Below, one piece after another: positions 49,566 through 58,213 of a stretch of 64,000 bases of DNA. Each line of letters begins with the position of its first letter. Positions within the stretch are counted from its first letter, which is position 1. The stretch covers positions 264,613-328,612 of the forward strand of contig CAWIZH010000004.1 of assembly GCA_963840565.1 (NCBI GenBank). Direction: 5' to 3'. The DNA comes from VRUE01 sp963840565. Its GTDB lineage: Bacteria; Actinomycetota; Thermoleophilia; Solirubrobacterales; 70-9. The notes beneath the pieces were generated by a model. That model searched no databases. It was given only the letters and a program-made list of their open reading frames with translations, and was not told where the DNA came from. A program made the translations under genes and the position numbers.

Positions 49566-52500
49566 ATGCTCAGCATTGGAAAGCTCGGAAAAGGCCAGGA
49601 GAGCTACTACCTGGAGAAGGTCGCCGAAGGCCAAGAGGACTACTACTCCGGCGAGGGCGAGGAGGCCGGGCAATGGCTGGGTGATGCCGCCGCCGAGCTA
49701 GGGCTGGCGGGCGAGATCGAGCCGGACCAGCTTGTGGCGATGCTGACCGGGACGAACCCGGCAACGGGCGAGCCGCTTGGGCTTCGAGCCGTCGCCGGTA
49801 ACGGCGCGGTCCCCGGCTTCGATCTCACTTTCTCGGCTCCCAAGTCGGTCTCCCTGACCTGGGCGCTCGGTGGCGAGGAGGCCGCCGCCGAGGTCAAGGC
49901 CGCCCACCAGCGCTCGGTTGAAGTCGCGCTCGGCTACATGCAGCGGGAGGCTTGCTGGACGAGGCGAGGCACCGACAGCGCGGGCGAGAGGGTGTTCCTC
50001 CAGGGCAGCGGCTACCTCGCCGCTGGCTACCTTCACCGCTCGTCACGAAACGGCGATCCGCAGCTGCACACCCACGTCCTCATCGCCAACGCGACCCAAG
50101 GCCCAGACGGCAAGTGGACCCGCCTCTACCACCCGGCGATCTACGACCACGCCAAGACGGCCGGATACATCTACGAGGCCCACCTACGCCATGAACTGAC
50201 CCGCCGCCTTGGCGTCGAGTGGCAGCCGGTCAGAAACGGCATCGCGGAGATCGAGGGCTTTTCAGACGAGTGGCTGAAGACCTTCTCGACCCGGCGCGCG
50301 GAAATACTCGAGGCGGCCGGTGCCGACGCTTCAGCCCGCGCCCGCCAGGTGGCGACGCTCGTCACCCGCAACGCGAAGGAGAAGGGGCTTGCGCCCGAGG
50401 ACCTGCGCCAGCGCTGGCGCTCCAAAGGCGATGAGATCGGCTTGGACCGGGAGGCCATCGCGGCGACGATGAGCGAGCAGGTCGAGCTGGTCTCCCATCT
50501 CACGCTCGACACGCTGGACCGCCAGGTGACCGCCCATGCCTCCCACTTCGACCGGCGCGACGCGATCCAGGCGGTTGCCAACCTGCTTCCCAACGGCGCG
50601 CCCGGCCATGAGGTCGAGAGCGCCGCCGACGCCTTCCTCGCTTCCGAGTCGGTCGTCACCGTGGCCGAGACCGCCAAAGGAACCCGCTACACCACGACGC
50701 GCATCTGGGAGCTTGAGCGCCAGGCACTTGAGGTCGCTGAGCGGATGGCGGCAGAGCCACGCGGCGAGGCTGGGGAGTTGGTTGCCGCCAGGGTGATCGC
50801 GGCCCGGCCGACCCTGAAGCCCGACCAGCGCGAGATGGTCCGCCGCCTCCTCGCCGGGCGCGAGGGCGTCGTCGTGGTGGTCGGAGAGGCCGGAACCGGC
50901 AAGAGCTTTGCCACCGTCGCCGCGGCCGAAGGCTGGGCACAAGCAGGCTCCGAGTTGCGAGCGGCGGCGCCGACCTGGCGGGCAGCCAACGTCCTTCGCG
51001 GTGATGGCCTTGAGGCAACGACCGTTGCGGGCTTGCTCCGCGATTTCGACCGCGGTGAGGCTGGCCTTTCCTCGCGTTCTGTCCTTCTGGTCGATGAGGC
51101 CGGGATGGTCGGCTCGGAGCATCTGGCCCGAGTGATCGGCCACGCCGACGAGGCCGGAGCAAAGCTGGTCCTAGTCGGAGACCCCGAGCAGCTTGGGGCG
51201 ATCGAGGCGGGCGGGTTGTTCTCCGCGATCGCGGAGAGGACCGAGCCCGTCCACCTGCACGAAGTCATCCGCCACAACCACGAGCTCGACCGCGACGCGG
51301 CGAGGCTGATCCGCGAGGGACAAGGCCGAGAGGCCCTGTCTCTCTACCGATCCGCCGAGCGCGTCACGGTCGCCCCCGACGCCGAGCAGCGCCGCGTGGC
51401 GATGGTCGAGGACTGGTGGCAGTCCTACGCCAAAGGCGAGGACGCGCTGATGGTGGCGAAGCGAAACGTCGAGGTCGAGCGCCTGAACGCCGCCGCCCGC
51501 GAGCTGGCCAAGTCCGAAGGCAGGCTCGGCACGGAGGAGATCGAGGTAGGCGGCGCTGCCTTCGCTGCCGGCGATCAGGTCATCACCCGCGTCAACGATC
51601 GCGCCGCCGGCATCTACAACCGCGAGCGCTGGGAGGTCGCCCAGGTGGACGCCGAGCGCGGGCGCATAGTTCTCGACGGTATCGACCGGGTGCGGCGCGT
51701 CGAGGTCGGTCCTGACTACCTGAGCCGCACCACCTTGGGCGGCGAGGCTCCGGCCCTTCAGCACGCCTACGCCGTCACCACGTACTGCGCCCAGGGCACC
51801 ACCGTCGACCGCGCTTACGTCATGGCCGATCCGAGCATGGACAAGCAGGAGTTCTACGTGGCGACATCGCGCACACGAGAGAAGACCTACCTCTACGCGA
51901 CACCGGAGATCCAGGCCGAGCGCAGCGAGTATGCGCCCGCCGGGCCGGAGCGCGATGCCATCGCCCATGTTGCCGAAGCCGCCGAGCGCGACCGCGCCCA
52001 GACCGCCGCTCACGACGAGGCGCTACGCGCCGAGTTGGCGAAGCTCCCGGCCACCGACCTTGCCGACAGGCGGCGCAAGCTCCAAAGGAGCGCCAACTTC
52101 GAGGCCCAGGCCGAACACGACTACAACCGCCAGGCCGGGGAAGTCCAAGCAAGGCGCAGCCAATACGAGCGCGCCATGACCCACACCGAAGCCGTCGAAG
52201 CCTTGGGCTGGCGCGAGCGACGGCAGAAGTTGCCTCGCGCGCTCGAAAGCGAGGAGCTGCTTCGCCAGCGGCTAAACGAAAACGTGGAGAAGCTGGCCGC
52301 GATGCAGCCGCCGGGAACGGCGGCGCGCCAGGAGTATGAAATCGCAGCCCAACTGTTGACTAGGCGAGAGGCGCAGATGCTTACGGCGGTCGCGATCAAA
52401 CCACCCCCTTACATCCTCAAGGAGCTGGGGGACAGGCCCGCCGAGCCGCTCAAGCGCGAAGCCTGGGAGCGGGGGGTGCGGGGGATCGAGCGCTACCGCC

Positions 52501-52691
52501 AGGCCCATGACGTCACCGACCCGCGCAGCGCCTTGGGCCGCGAGCCGAAGGACTCCTCTCAGCGCGTGGCGCGCAAGGCCGCCGAGGCGAGTTTGCGGCA
52601 GGCTCAGCGCAGGCTCGGTCTTCAAAAGCAGCTCGCGAAATCACGGGAGCGGGGGATGGGGATCGAACGCAGCCTCGGCATCGGTCGCTGA
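49566..52691 (+). CDS. MobF-family relaxase with fused helicase domain (TrwC/TraI-like)
   Basis: 1041 residues. The relaxase domain starts MLSIGKLGKGQESYYLEKV, with candidate catalytic tyrosines YY at 14-15, and contains the metal-binding three-His motif around GDPQLHTHVLIAN (about residues 161-173). GFDLTFSAPKSVSLTWAL is the classic TrwC motif. A RecD2/TraI-type helicase follows with Walker A VVVVGEAGTGKSFATVAAA (about 437-455), SVLLVDEAGMVGSEHLARV and a C-terminal TYCAQGTTVDRAYVM. It nicks oriT and unwinds the transferred strand. Length is typical of actinobacterial MobF proteins. No coupling protein or secretion genes are nearby. Confidence 0.95.
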   Translation: MLSIGKLGKGQESYYLEKVAEGQEDYYSGEGEEAGQWLGDAAAELGLAGEIEPDQLVAMLTGTNPATGEPLGLRAVAGNGAVPGFDLTFSAPKSVSLTWALGGEEAAAEVKAAHQRSVEVALGYMQREACWTRRGTDSAGERVFLQGSGYLAAGYLHRSSRNGDPQLHTHVLIANATQGPDGKWTRLYHPAIYDHAKTAGYIYEAHLRHELTRRLGVEWQPVRNGIAEIEGFSDEWLKTFSTRRAEILEAAGADASARARQVATLVTRNAKEKGLAPEDLRQRWRSKGDEIGLDREAIAATMSEQVELVSHLTLDTLDRQVTAHASHFDRRDAIQAVANLLPNGAPGHEVESAADAFLASESVVTVAETAKGTRYTTTRIWELERQALEVAERMAAEPRGEAGELVAARVIAARPTLKPDQREMVRRLLAGREGVVVVVGEAGTGKSFATVAAAEGWAQAGSELRAAAPTWRAANVLRGDGLEATTVAGLLRDFDRGEAGLSSRSVLLVDEAGMVGSEHLARVIGHADEAGAKLVLVGDPEQLGAIEAGGLFSAIAERTEPVHLHEVIRHNHELDRDAARLIREGQGREALSLYRSAERVTVAPDAEQRRVAMVEDWWQSYAKGEDALMVAKRNVEVERLNAAARELAKSEGRLGTEEIEVGGAAFAAGDQVITRVNDRAAGIYNRERWEVAQVDAERGRIVLDGIDRVRRVEVGPDYLSRTTLGGEAPALQHAYAVTTYCAQGTTVDRAYVMADPSMDKQEFYVATSRTREKTYLYATPEIQAERSEYAPAGPERDAIAHVAEAAERDRAQTAAHDEALRAELAKLPATDLADRRRKLQRSANFEAQAEHDYNRQAGEVQARRSQYERAMTHTEAVEALGWRERRQKLPRALESEELLRQRLNENVEKLAAMQPPGTAARQEYEIAAQLLTRREAQMLTAVAIKPPPYILKELGDRPAEPLKREAWERGVRGIERYRQAHDVTDPRSALGREPKDSSQRVARKAAEASLRQAQRRLGLQKQLAKSRERGMGIERSLGIGR

Positions 52692-52694
52692 GCG

Positions 52695-52812
52695 CCCCCG
52701 ACCCTTGCGATTGAAGCACCGCGCTCGCGCTTGTAAACCCCCTGCGGGGGCCGGGCGCTGCGCGCCCTTTGACAAGCGCTCTCGCGGCGCTGTTTGGCGG
52801 GTAGGTCGGGGG
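52695..52812. repeat. Nested hairpin repeat, family III, copy 1
   Basis: The outer stem CCCCCGACC (52695-52703) pairs with GGTCGGGGG (52804-52812). An inner stem GCGCTTGT (52727-52734) pairs with ACAAGCGC (52772-52779) and encloses two triloop hairpins: CCCCC-TGC-GGGGG (52738-52750) and GGGCGC-TGC-GCGCCC (52753-52767). It matches the copy at 60659-60774 in order and flanking words (GATTGAAG, GCGGCGCTG, GGGTAGG) but with different stem bases. It starts 3 bp after the relaxase stop codon. Confidence 0.8.
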
Positions 52813-52842
52813 AGGGAATGGCTGCCGCGCTAGGCTGCATCA

Positions 52843-53073
52843 ATGACCTTTACGCGGATTACGGTGCGACCGGACCAGATGGGCGGAGTCCCATGTGTAC
52901 GCGGTCTGCGAATTCCTGTGGCGACCGTAGTTGGCATGGTTGCCGACGGCATGAGCGAGTCCGAGATCGTCAGCGCTTACCCGGACCTTGAGGCTGAAGA
53001 CGTTCGTGAGGCCATGCACTACGCGGCTGAGGCCGTGCGTGAGCGTGAGTTGCCGCTCGTTGTTTCCGGGTGA
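52843..53073 (+). CDS. DUF433 antitoxin
   Basis: 76 residues. ITVRPDQMGGVPCVRGLRIP, then VATVVGMVADGMSESEIVSA, then YPDLEAEDVREAMHYAAEA is the DUF433 signature of a small winged-helix antitoxin that pairs with PIN-like DUF5615 toxins (VapBC45-type). The stop codon overlaps the GTG of the toxin gene (GTGA). Within the mobile element it probably stabilises inheritance. Confidence 0.92.
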   Translation: MTFTRITVRPDQMGGVPCVRGLRIPVATVVGMVADGMSESEIVSAYPDLEAEDVREAMHYAAEAVRERELPLVVSG

Positions 53074-53441
53074 AGTTTCTGATCGACAACGCGCTCTCGC
53101 CGGTCCTCGCCAAGCAACTGGAGGAAGCCGGGCACGACGCCGCGCATGTCCGCGACTACGACATGCAGGCGGCCGCCGATGAGGAGATTCTCGTTCGTGC
53201 GCAGCGGGAGGAGCGCGTGGTGGTTTCGGCCGACACCGATTTCGGCACGCTCCTTGCAACCCGCCGCGAGCGCGCGCCGTCGATCATTCTGTTCCGCCAC
53301 GGCACGCAGCGGCGACCCGAGCGCCAGGCGGAAACCCTGCTGTCGAATCTTGAGGCAATCGAGGCCGACCTAGTCACGGGCAGCGTCATAGTCATCGAGC
53401 CCTCGCGTATTCGCGTGCGCTCTCTTCCGCTGGTTTCTTAG
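53070..53441 (+). CDS. DUF5615 PIN-like toxin
   Basis: 123 residues. MKFLIDNALSPVLAKQLEEA has the first acidic residue (Asp6), the centre reads GHDAAHVRDYDMQAAADEEI, and VVVSADTDFGTLLATRR carries two further aspartates, the Mut7-C/PIN-like active site of DUF5615 proteins. It should be an RNase inhibited by the DUF433 partner. GTG start inside the antitoxin stop codon. Confidence 0.92.
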   Translation: MKFLIDNALSPVLAKQLEEAGHDAAHVRDYDMQAAADEEILVRAQREERVVVSADTDFGTLLATRRERAPSIILFRHGTQRRPERQAETLLSNLEAIEADLVTGSVIVIEPSRIRVRSLPLVS

Positions 53442-53456
53442 ACCAACGCTCCCCGC

Positions 53457-53741
53457 CTACGCTTCGAGCTTCTCGGCCGCTTTCGCCAATTCAGCTACCG
53501 ACAGGCCAAGTGCATTGGCAATCCCGCGCACGGTGACCCAGGACGGGTTGCCTTCGCCGCGCTCGATCAGAGACACCATGTTTGGCGTGATCCCCGCCTC
53601 CCTCGCCAGCTTCTCTTGGCTGTTGTCCTGCTTCTTGCGCAGCGCGCGGATCGCTTCACCCAGCGCGAGCTGAGCCTGCGGGTCTTGGGGGATTCGCGGA
53701 TTCACAATAGATTGGGGGAAACTGTTACGCTCCAGCTTCAA
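53457..53741 (-). CDS. XRE-family HTH regulator
   Basis: Up to 94 residues from a TTG; a GTG start at VNPRIPQDPQ would give about 82. The HTH is clear: LGEAIRALRKKQDNSQEKLA, then REAGITPNMVSLIERGEGNP, then WVTVRGIANALGLSVAELAK. It is convergent with the DUF5615 gene and divergent from the structured leader and the operon at 53909, so it may control that operon or the element's mobility genes. Differs clearly from the two tandem XRE proteins downstream. Confidence 0.85.
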   Translation of the reverse strand: MKLERNSFPQSIVNPRIPQDPQAQLALGEAIRALRKKQDNSQEKLAREAGITPNMVSLIERGEGNPSWVTVRGIANALGLSVAELAKAAEKLEA

Positions 53742-53908
53742 ACATAAGTGGGGCCGCGCGAGTGGAGTCGCCGGCCCCGTGGCGACGGGTCAAGTGGAAC
53801 TCGCCCCGTCGCAGCGGGAACGGTAGCGACCTACCGGCTCCAAGAAGCGGCCCCCGGCGGCGCGTCAACGCCAACCGAGGGCCTGACCACAAGGAGAAAC
53901 AGCTCCTC
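53742..53908 (+). promoter_or_regulatory. Structured leader upstream of the 53909 operon
   Basis: At least two clean stems: CGACGGG (53783-53789) with CCCGTCG (53805-53811), whose loop contains GTGGAAC, and CGGTAG-CGAC-CTACCG (53821-53836). Further GC-rich pairing lies at 53849-53882 before AAGGAG (53891-53896) and ATG 53909. Looks like a regulatory 5' UTR or a small RNA. Confidence 0.4.
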
Positions 53909-54265
53909 ATGGCTGACGAGAACCCTACGGGTCGCGGCTCTGCCGTCGCCCTCAACTTTCCCGCCGATCAGGTCGGCTTCTTGCGGGGCCTCTTCAAGAG
54001 CGCTCGCGCGGGTGTCCGGCAAGAGCTGAAGGAGTATCCGGATCAGCTCAAAGAACCCGCTCGCCTGCGCCGGGAGGACGCCGCCTATGGGCGGCTCTTG
54101 GCGGCGCTGGACGAGCTGGTGGTCGTCCCCGACAACGATCTGCGAACCGTCCTGGGCGACCTCGCAAAGATCATCGACAGCGGCAACGAGTACAGCCGGG
54201 TTGTCGCCGAGCATGAGGCCCTGCACGGCCTGCTCGGCCAGCTCGCTGAAGGCAAGAGCCGATGA
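53909..54265 (+). CDS. Hypothetical protein in XRE operon of the element
   Basis: 118 residues from ATG 53909 with an AAGGAG Shine-Dalgarno. The sequence is mostly helical: FPADQVGFLRGLFKSARAGV, RREDAAYGRLLAALDELVVV, LRTVLGDLAKIIDSGNEYSR, HEALHGLLGQLAEG. No catalytic motif or known domain. Its stop overlaps the next XRE start (ATGA), so it is co-translated with the two regulators; it might be a partner controlled by them. Function unknown. Confidence 0.65.
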   Translation: MADENPTGRGSAVALNFPADQVGFLRGLFKSARAGVRQELKEYPDQLKEPARLRREDAAYGRLLAALDELVVVPDNDLRTVLGDLAKIIDSGNEYSRVVAEHEALHGLLGQLAEGKSR

Positions 54266-54528
54266 ATCCCCTCGCCGCTCGATTCGGGGCGAACCTGTCT
54301 CGTTGCCGCAGGCTGGCGGGACTATCCCAGGAAGAAGTGAGCTTTCGGGCCTCCGTGCACCGAACCCAGATAAGCCAGCTTGAGCGAGGGTTGCGCGTGC
54401 CGCGCATCGACACGCTGGTCAAGTTGCAGTTCGCCGTCGGGGTCACGGTGGAGGATTTGCTCACCGGGATCGTTTGGAAGCCTGGCGAAGTCCGGCGGGG
54501 CGGTTTCGCGGATCAGGACGAGAGCTAA
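54262..54528 (+). CDS. XRE-family HTH regulator, first of tandem pair
   Basis: 88 residues. RFGANLSRCRRLAGLSQEEV, then SFRASVHRTQISQLERGLRV and IDTLVKLQFAVGVTVEDLL define a Cro/C1 HTH. It is clearly paralogous to the next gene (same register of Q-E-E, RAS-HRT, QLERG) and to the XRE gene at 27.8 kb. The start overlaps the preceding gene (ATGA) and the stop overlaps the next start (TAATG). Regulatory target not visible. Confidence 0.85.
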   Translation: MNPLAARFGANLSRCRRLAGLSQEEVSFRASVHRTQISQLERGLRVPRIDTLVKLQFAVGVTVEDLLTGIVWKPGEVRRGGFADQDES

Positions 54529-54782
54529 TGGTCGCGGATCAGTTCGGCCGCAACCTGGCGCACTGCCGCAGGCGGGCCAAGCTCTCCCAGGAAGAGCTAG
54601 CGGTACGCGCCTCGCTTCATCGCACGGCAGTCGGCCAGTTGGAGCGCGGCGAACGGGTCGCCCGCGTGGACACCGTGGTCAAGCTCGCCGGCTCCCTCGG
54701 CATCCCCCCGGGCGAGCTGCTCGACGGGTTGGGCTGGGACCCTGGCGGGACGCGGCTCGGGCGGTTCACGGCAAGGGGATGA
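54528..54782 (+). CDS. XRE-family HTH regulator, second of tandem pair
   Basis: 84 residues. FGRNLAHCRRRAKLSQEELA, then VRASLHRTAVGQLERGERVA, then VDTVVKLAGSLGIPPGELLD. The core VRASLHRTAVGQLER is identical to the 27.8 kb XRE protein, and both end in a GGTRLG motif followed by F. It is the last gene of the four-part regulatory block and is convergent with the JAB gene of the CBASS operon. Start overlaps the preceding stop. Confidence 0.85.
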   Translation: MVADQFGRNLAHCRRRAKLSQEELAVRASLHRTAVGQLERGERVARVDTVVKLAGSLGIPPGELLDGLGWDPGGTRLGRFTARG

Positions 54783-54881
54783 GGGGTTGATGGCGGGATC
54801 GTGGGGTATCACGACACCATTTGACCCTGAGAACGACTGTGATCGTGAGCTTCCTTGCCAGCGAGCGCCGATCTCCGCGAT

Positions 54882-55355
54882 TCAGCAGACGTCCTCCAGG
54901 AGGTCGAGGATCTGGATCGGCTGAACCAGGGAGGCGCTGACCGCGAAAGCGGTGGCGCGTGGCCGTCGCCAGCCGTCGAGGCCAGGGCGGAGGAGGATCG
55001 CCAGAAAGAGTTCGAGGTCGCTGTTCACGAGAACTTCGCGGTAGCTGCGCAGGTCGACATGGCTGAGGGCGTTGGGGCCGCCGGGGTGGGTGTGCCAGTC
55101 GCCCACCCATTGAGAGCCGTCGACCGAGAATGCGCGCTCGGCGATGCCGTCGGCGTGGTCGAGGTCTCGGCAGAAGAAGGTCGGGGAGCGCTCGGCCAGG
55201 GGCCCCGGCCCGCCCGCCTCGGTCACCCAGAAGCTGCCGTCCCTCTCCTCGAAGCCAAGCAGGATTCCGCCCGTCTCGCGGCCGTCTTGTGATTCGCGCG
55301 CCATATCGCGGATTCCGTCCATTACCCGTGTTGAGACCCCAACCACATTGCTCAT
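54882..55355 (-). CDS. cap3: JAB/JAMM-family isopeptidase of CBASS (Cap3-like)
   Basis: 157 residues from ATG 55355, whose ATGA overlaps the E1 stop; the longer frame to 55409 lies inside the E1 gene and is not used. The JAMM zinc site is complete: Glu27 in ETGGILLG, His88-Thr-His90-Pro in GDWHTHPGG, then Ser98 and Asp101 in LSHVD. In type II CBASS, Cap3 removes the bond made by Cap2 between the CD-NTase C-terminus and its target. It is the last gene of the five-gene operon. Confidence 0.9.
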   Translation of the reverse strand: MSNVVGVSTRVMDGIRDMARESQDGRETGGILLGFEERDGSFWVTEAGGPGPLAERSPTFFCRDLDHADGIAERAFSVDGSQWVGDWHTHPGGPNALSHVDLRSYREVLVNSDLELFLAILLRPGLDGWRRPRATAFAVSASLVQPIQILDLLEDVC

Positions 55356-56692
55356 GTCCCGTCCCCACAGGTACGGCACTCCGGTCGGGGAGAGGCCGTC
55401 GGCAGCCAAGCCACCTCGCCGACCTGCCCGACGCGGTCAAAGGGTTCAGGGTCGGCGATCACCGGAGGGCGCAGGCCGATCAAGGCGTGGCTACCCGGTA
55501 GTCGCTGCTCGCGGTGACCCGCACCTCGCAGCAGCGTCGCCACCGCCGCCTTTGCCGAGAACCCGCCGACTAGATGGAGGTCGCCGCCGACTGCGGTCGT
55601 GCCGAGCACCCCCGGGTCGACTCCGTAGTGACTGAAGGCCCGTGTCATGCCGAAATGCTGCCCGTCGGTCGGTGCCAGTCGCTCCTGAATCTCTGAGTAC
55701 TCGAGCCCGAGCTCGAGCTCCATGCTTTCGCGCAGCGCAACTCGGTTGCACTCGAGGCAGCCCGTCCAGCCCGGCCGCAAAATGAGCGTCTCGCCATAGC
55801 TCCCGAAGTCCAAGACACAGCCAAACACAGCCGGCCGGCGCGCCCGGAAGGCGAGATGGTTTACAACCCTCCGACTCTCCGGCCCGTCGGTGAAACAGGC
55901 CACGAGGTCGCTTTCGGCGAGCAGCGGCCGAATCGTGTCAGCGTCGAAAGCGACGTTGGCGCGGAGCGCCTCGACCTCGATCGAGAAGTCACGCTCTTTC
56001 AGGAGTTCGGCGACCGAATCGACCTTGAACTTGCCGTGATCGCGCCGAGTTGACCGGTGGCGAGCAAAGTTCTTGGAGAGCAGGCGGTCTTCGTCGACGA
56101 GGGCGAACCTGCGGATTCCATATGCCGCCATCGCCTCGCAGGCCGCGCCGCCGATGCTGCCCACGCCGACCACGGTGACGAGCTTCTCGGCGAGGACCTC
56201 ACGGGGCCAGGCCTCTCCCAACGGCGCCAGCAGATCGGCATCACGGTCGAAGATCTCGATGTCGATCGGCCAGAATGAGTCCTCGCCGGAGCGCTTCCAG
56301 GCGGCCCATTCAGTGCGCCCGTCGCGCTCGCAGAAGGTGATCACGAGCAAGACCCGCTTGAAGTTCCGCCAGTCCCCCTCGACCTGTTCCTGCATGAAAG
56401 AGACGGGGCTCGCCTGTCCTCTGATCGAGTCATGGCGGCCCCGGTCGTGCAGCTCGGCGGTGCCTCGGTACCAGAGCGCGTTGCCGTCGCCTCCCTTGAA
56501 CGAGCGCCCCGCGGCGTGCTCGCTCCAGCCGTCGGTGGCGGGGGTGAGTGTCTGTTCCTTCGCCGACCAGCTGACCACGTGGTAGATCTCGTCGGGAACA
56601 TTGACGGCGAGGCCGAGATGGCCCCACTTGGCACCGCTCGCCGCAATCCTCTCGGCGGTCTCAGCCGCTATCAGCATCAGCTCGCGGGTCAC
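55352..56692 (-). CDS. E1-like adenylating enzyme of CBASS, separate from E2
   Basis: 446 residues. After a 160-residue N-terminal domain (MLIAAETAERIAASGAKWGH, like the linker part of Cap2), the ThiF/E1 Rossmann fold has VTVVGVGSIGGAACEAMAAY and RRFALVDEDRLLSKNFARH. Zinc-type cysteine pairs are GCLECN (about 314-319) and ECRTCGD at the very C-terminus. It should adenylate the CD-NTase C-terminus for conjugation. In most type II CBASS this domain is fused behind E2 as Cap2; here it is its own gene, with a GTG that overlaps the E2 stop (GTGA). Confidence 0.88.
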   Translation of the reverse strand: MTRELMLIAAETAERIAASGAKWGHLGLAVNVPDEIYHVVSWSAKEQTLTPATDGWSEHAAGRSFKGGDGNALWYRGTAELHDRGRHDSIRGQASPVSFMQEQVEGDWRNFKRVLLVITFCERDGRTEWAAWKRSGEDSFWPIDIEIFDRDADLLAPLGEAWPREVLAEKLVTVVGVGSIGGAACEAMAAYGIRRFALVDEDRLLSKNFARHRSTRRDHGKFKVDSVAELLKERDFSIEVEALRANVAFDADTIRPLLAESDLVACFTDGPESRRVVNHLAFRARRPAVFGCVLDFGSYGETLILRPGWTGCLECNRVALRESMELELGLEYSEIQERLAPTDGQHFGMTRAFSHYGVDPGVLGTTAVGGDLHLVGGFSAKAAVATLLRGAGHREQRLPGSHALIGLRPPVIADPEPFDRVGQVGEVAWLPTASPRPECRTCGDGT

Positions 56693-57198
56693 AGCTCTTC
56701 GATCTTGGCGTCAAGCTCGGTGCTCGCAAACATCCCGGCTGGGCTCATCGTCTCGATCAGCTCGCGCCCTACCGCGAGGTACTCGAGGAACCAGCCCGAT
56801 GCCTTAGTCACGAGCTCGACCGCGCATTCGCTGCTGCTCCAGTCGCTCGGGTGGAGGATCAAGCAGATCGAGCCGTCGCCGTTGACGTGGACTTCCTCGC
56901 GCAGACGCTCTTCGACCGAGGGCTCGGGATCGAGCGCGAATAGCCGGGGTGGTTGGGCCGGGTAGCCCTCGAAGAAGCGGACCTGCACCGAGAGCCGCTT
57001 GCCTTCGGTCAGCTTGTCGAGCTTCTCCGGCGGGTCACGGTCAAATGGCCACTCGGGTGCCAGGCCCTCGAAGCCCCCGTTGGGCAGCTCCTCGCCTTCG
57101 TGCCACGCCATCTCAGGAGCGCGATCGGCCATTTCGCGTTTCTCGAGCTCGACGCGATCGGGCTCGGCCTCGATCCATGAGATTGGAGTGCGCTCCAT
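56689..57198 (-). CDS. E2-like conjugating enzyme of CBASS, stand-alone
   Basis: 169 residues with an E2/UBC-type fold. VQVRFFEGYPAQPPRLFALD is the P-x-x-P strand turn before the active site, and the catalytic cysteine is Cys112 in NGDGSICLILHPSDW, equivalent to the Cys in other prokaryotic E2 proteins. It lies between the CD-NTase and the E1 gene, with only 0-4 nt separating each neighbour (TAA then ATG; GTGA). No E1 domain is fused to it, so conjugation requires the separate E1 protein. Confidence 0.88.
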   Translation of the reverse strand: MERTPISWIEAEPDRVELEKREMADRAPEMAWHEGEELPNGGFEGLAPEWPFDRDPPEKLDKLTEGKRLSVQVRFFEGYPAQPPRLFALDPEPSVEERLREEVHVNGDGSICLILHPSDWSSSECAVELVTKASGWFLEYLAVGRELIETMSPAGMFASTELDAKIEEL

Positions 57199-58203
57199 TT
57201 ATCCCTCTTCAACCCGCTGTACGCGCCTGCGGCTGCCGAGGGCGCTAGCGGTGGCTCCGACCTGGACCCCGCTGCCGTTGCTCTCTTTGGCGCAGCCGCC
57301 GGGGGGCTCTGGGAAGATCTCACCCAGGAGCTTGCGCCACAGGCACTGGGCGTCCTCGATCTTGCCCCTTTGGGCGGCAACCACGGCTCTTGCTGACAGG
57401 TCGGCCGCCTTTCTCAGAAGATCCTCGGCGCGGTCGCGGTCGAGGTCGGGCTGCACTTCGCCACAGAGTCCCGCCGGGTCGAGGATCGGCTCGCGGATGT
57501 GGTTGAGAGCGCCCTCGAAGAATCGGGCCAATGCGACGGGGCGCTCGGCGTCTGGCAGGTGATCGAGGGCGAGCACCTCGATCGTCAGTCCCTTGATCAC
57601 CCGCGAGTTGTCCTTCGACCAGCGCTTCAGCACCCGGATCAATTGCACGAACTGACCCTCTCCGTAGCCACCGTGGCGCTCCAGCACCCGTTCGATCAGG
57701 AGCATCGGGTCGGTCTCGATCCAGCTGGCGCTGCTTTGCTCGGGGATCCAGAAGCCGCGGGGGTCGCGTGCTAGCGCCGGGACGATGTCGACCGTGAATG
57801 CGTCCTCGTCTTTGGGGTCATCGAGGAAGCACTTGACGGCGTGGTTCTGTAGGCGCGTTTCGCGAACCCAGCGCATGTTCCGGCCCTGCTCTCCGAAGAG
57901 CTCGATCAGTGCCGCCTCTGAGCCGAGCCGCTCCTTGATCCGCTCCCTGACGTGCTCCAGCGCATCCTCAGGAGTCCAGTCGGCATGCGAACCCGGCGTG
58001 TAGACCCAGAGCAGGTCGACATCGTTGATCGGTTCTATCTGGCTGCCGCGAGCCAGGGACCCGCTGGGTACCGACTCAGCGCCGTCAGACTCTCCGGTGA
58101 AGGCGGCCTGGAACATTTCGCGGCGACCGCGGGCCTCTTCAACTTGGACCGGATCAGCGTTGACTTTTTCTTGCAGCGTGTGAAAAGCGACCTCTAGTGA
58201 CAA
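57199..58203 (-). CDS. CD-NTase (cGAS/DncV-like nucleotidyltransferase) of CBASS
   Basis: 334 residues from a TTG at 58203. It has GAGGAG (complement of 58210-58215) at ideal distance, right at the effector stop codon; an open frame to 58275 overlaps the effector and is unlikely. Active site: GSLARGSQIEPIN with Gly48-Ser49, then Asp61 and Asp63 in NDVDLLWVY, and Asp139 in FTVDIVPAL. It makes a cyclic oligonucleotide on infection; product not predictable here, though SAVED effectors usually bind tri- or larger cyclic oligonucleotides. The C-terminus, the expected conjugation site, ends VQRVEEG with a terminal Gly. Confidence 0.92.
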   Translation of the reverse strand: MSLEVAFHTLQEKVNADPVQVEEARGRREMFQAAFTGESDGAESVPSGSLARGSQIEPINDVDLLWVYTPGSHADWTPEDALEHVRERIKERLGSEAALIELFGEQGRNMRWVRETRLQNHAVKCFLDDPKDEDAFTVDIVPALARDPRGFWIPEQSSASWIETDPMLLIERVLERHGGYGEGQFVQLIRVLKRWSKDNSRVIKGLTIEVLALDHLPDAERPVALARFFEGALNHIREPILDPAGLCGEVQPDLDRDRAEDLLRKAADLSARAVVAAQRGKIEDAQCLWRKLLGEIFPEPPGGCAKESNGSGVQVGATASALGSRRRVQRVEEG

Positions 58204-58213
58204 TTTGAGCTCC

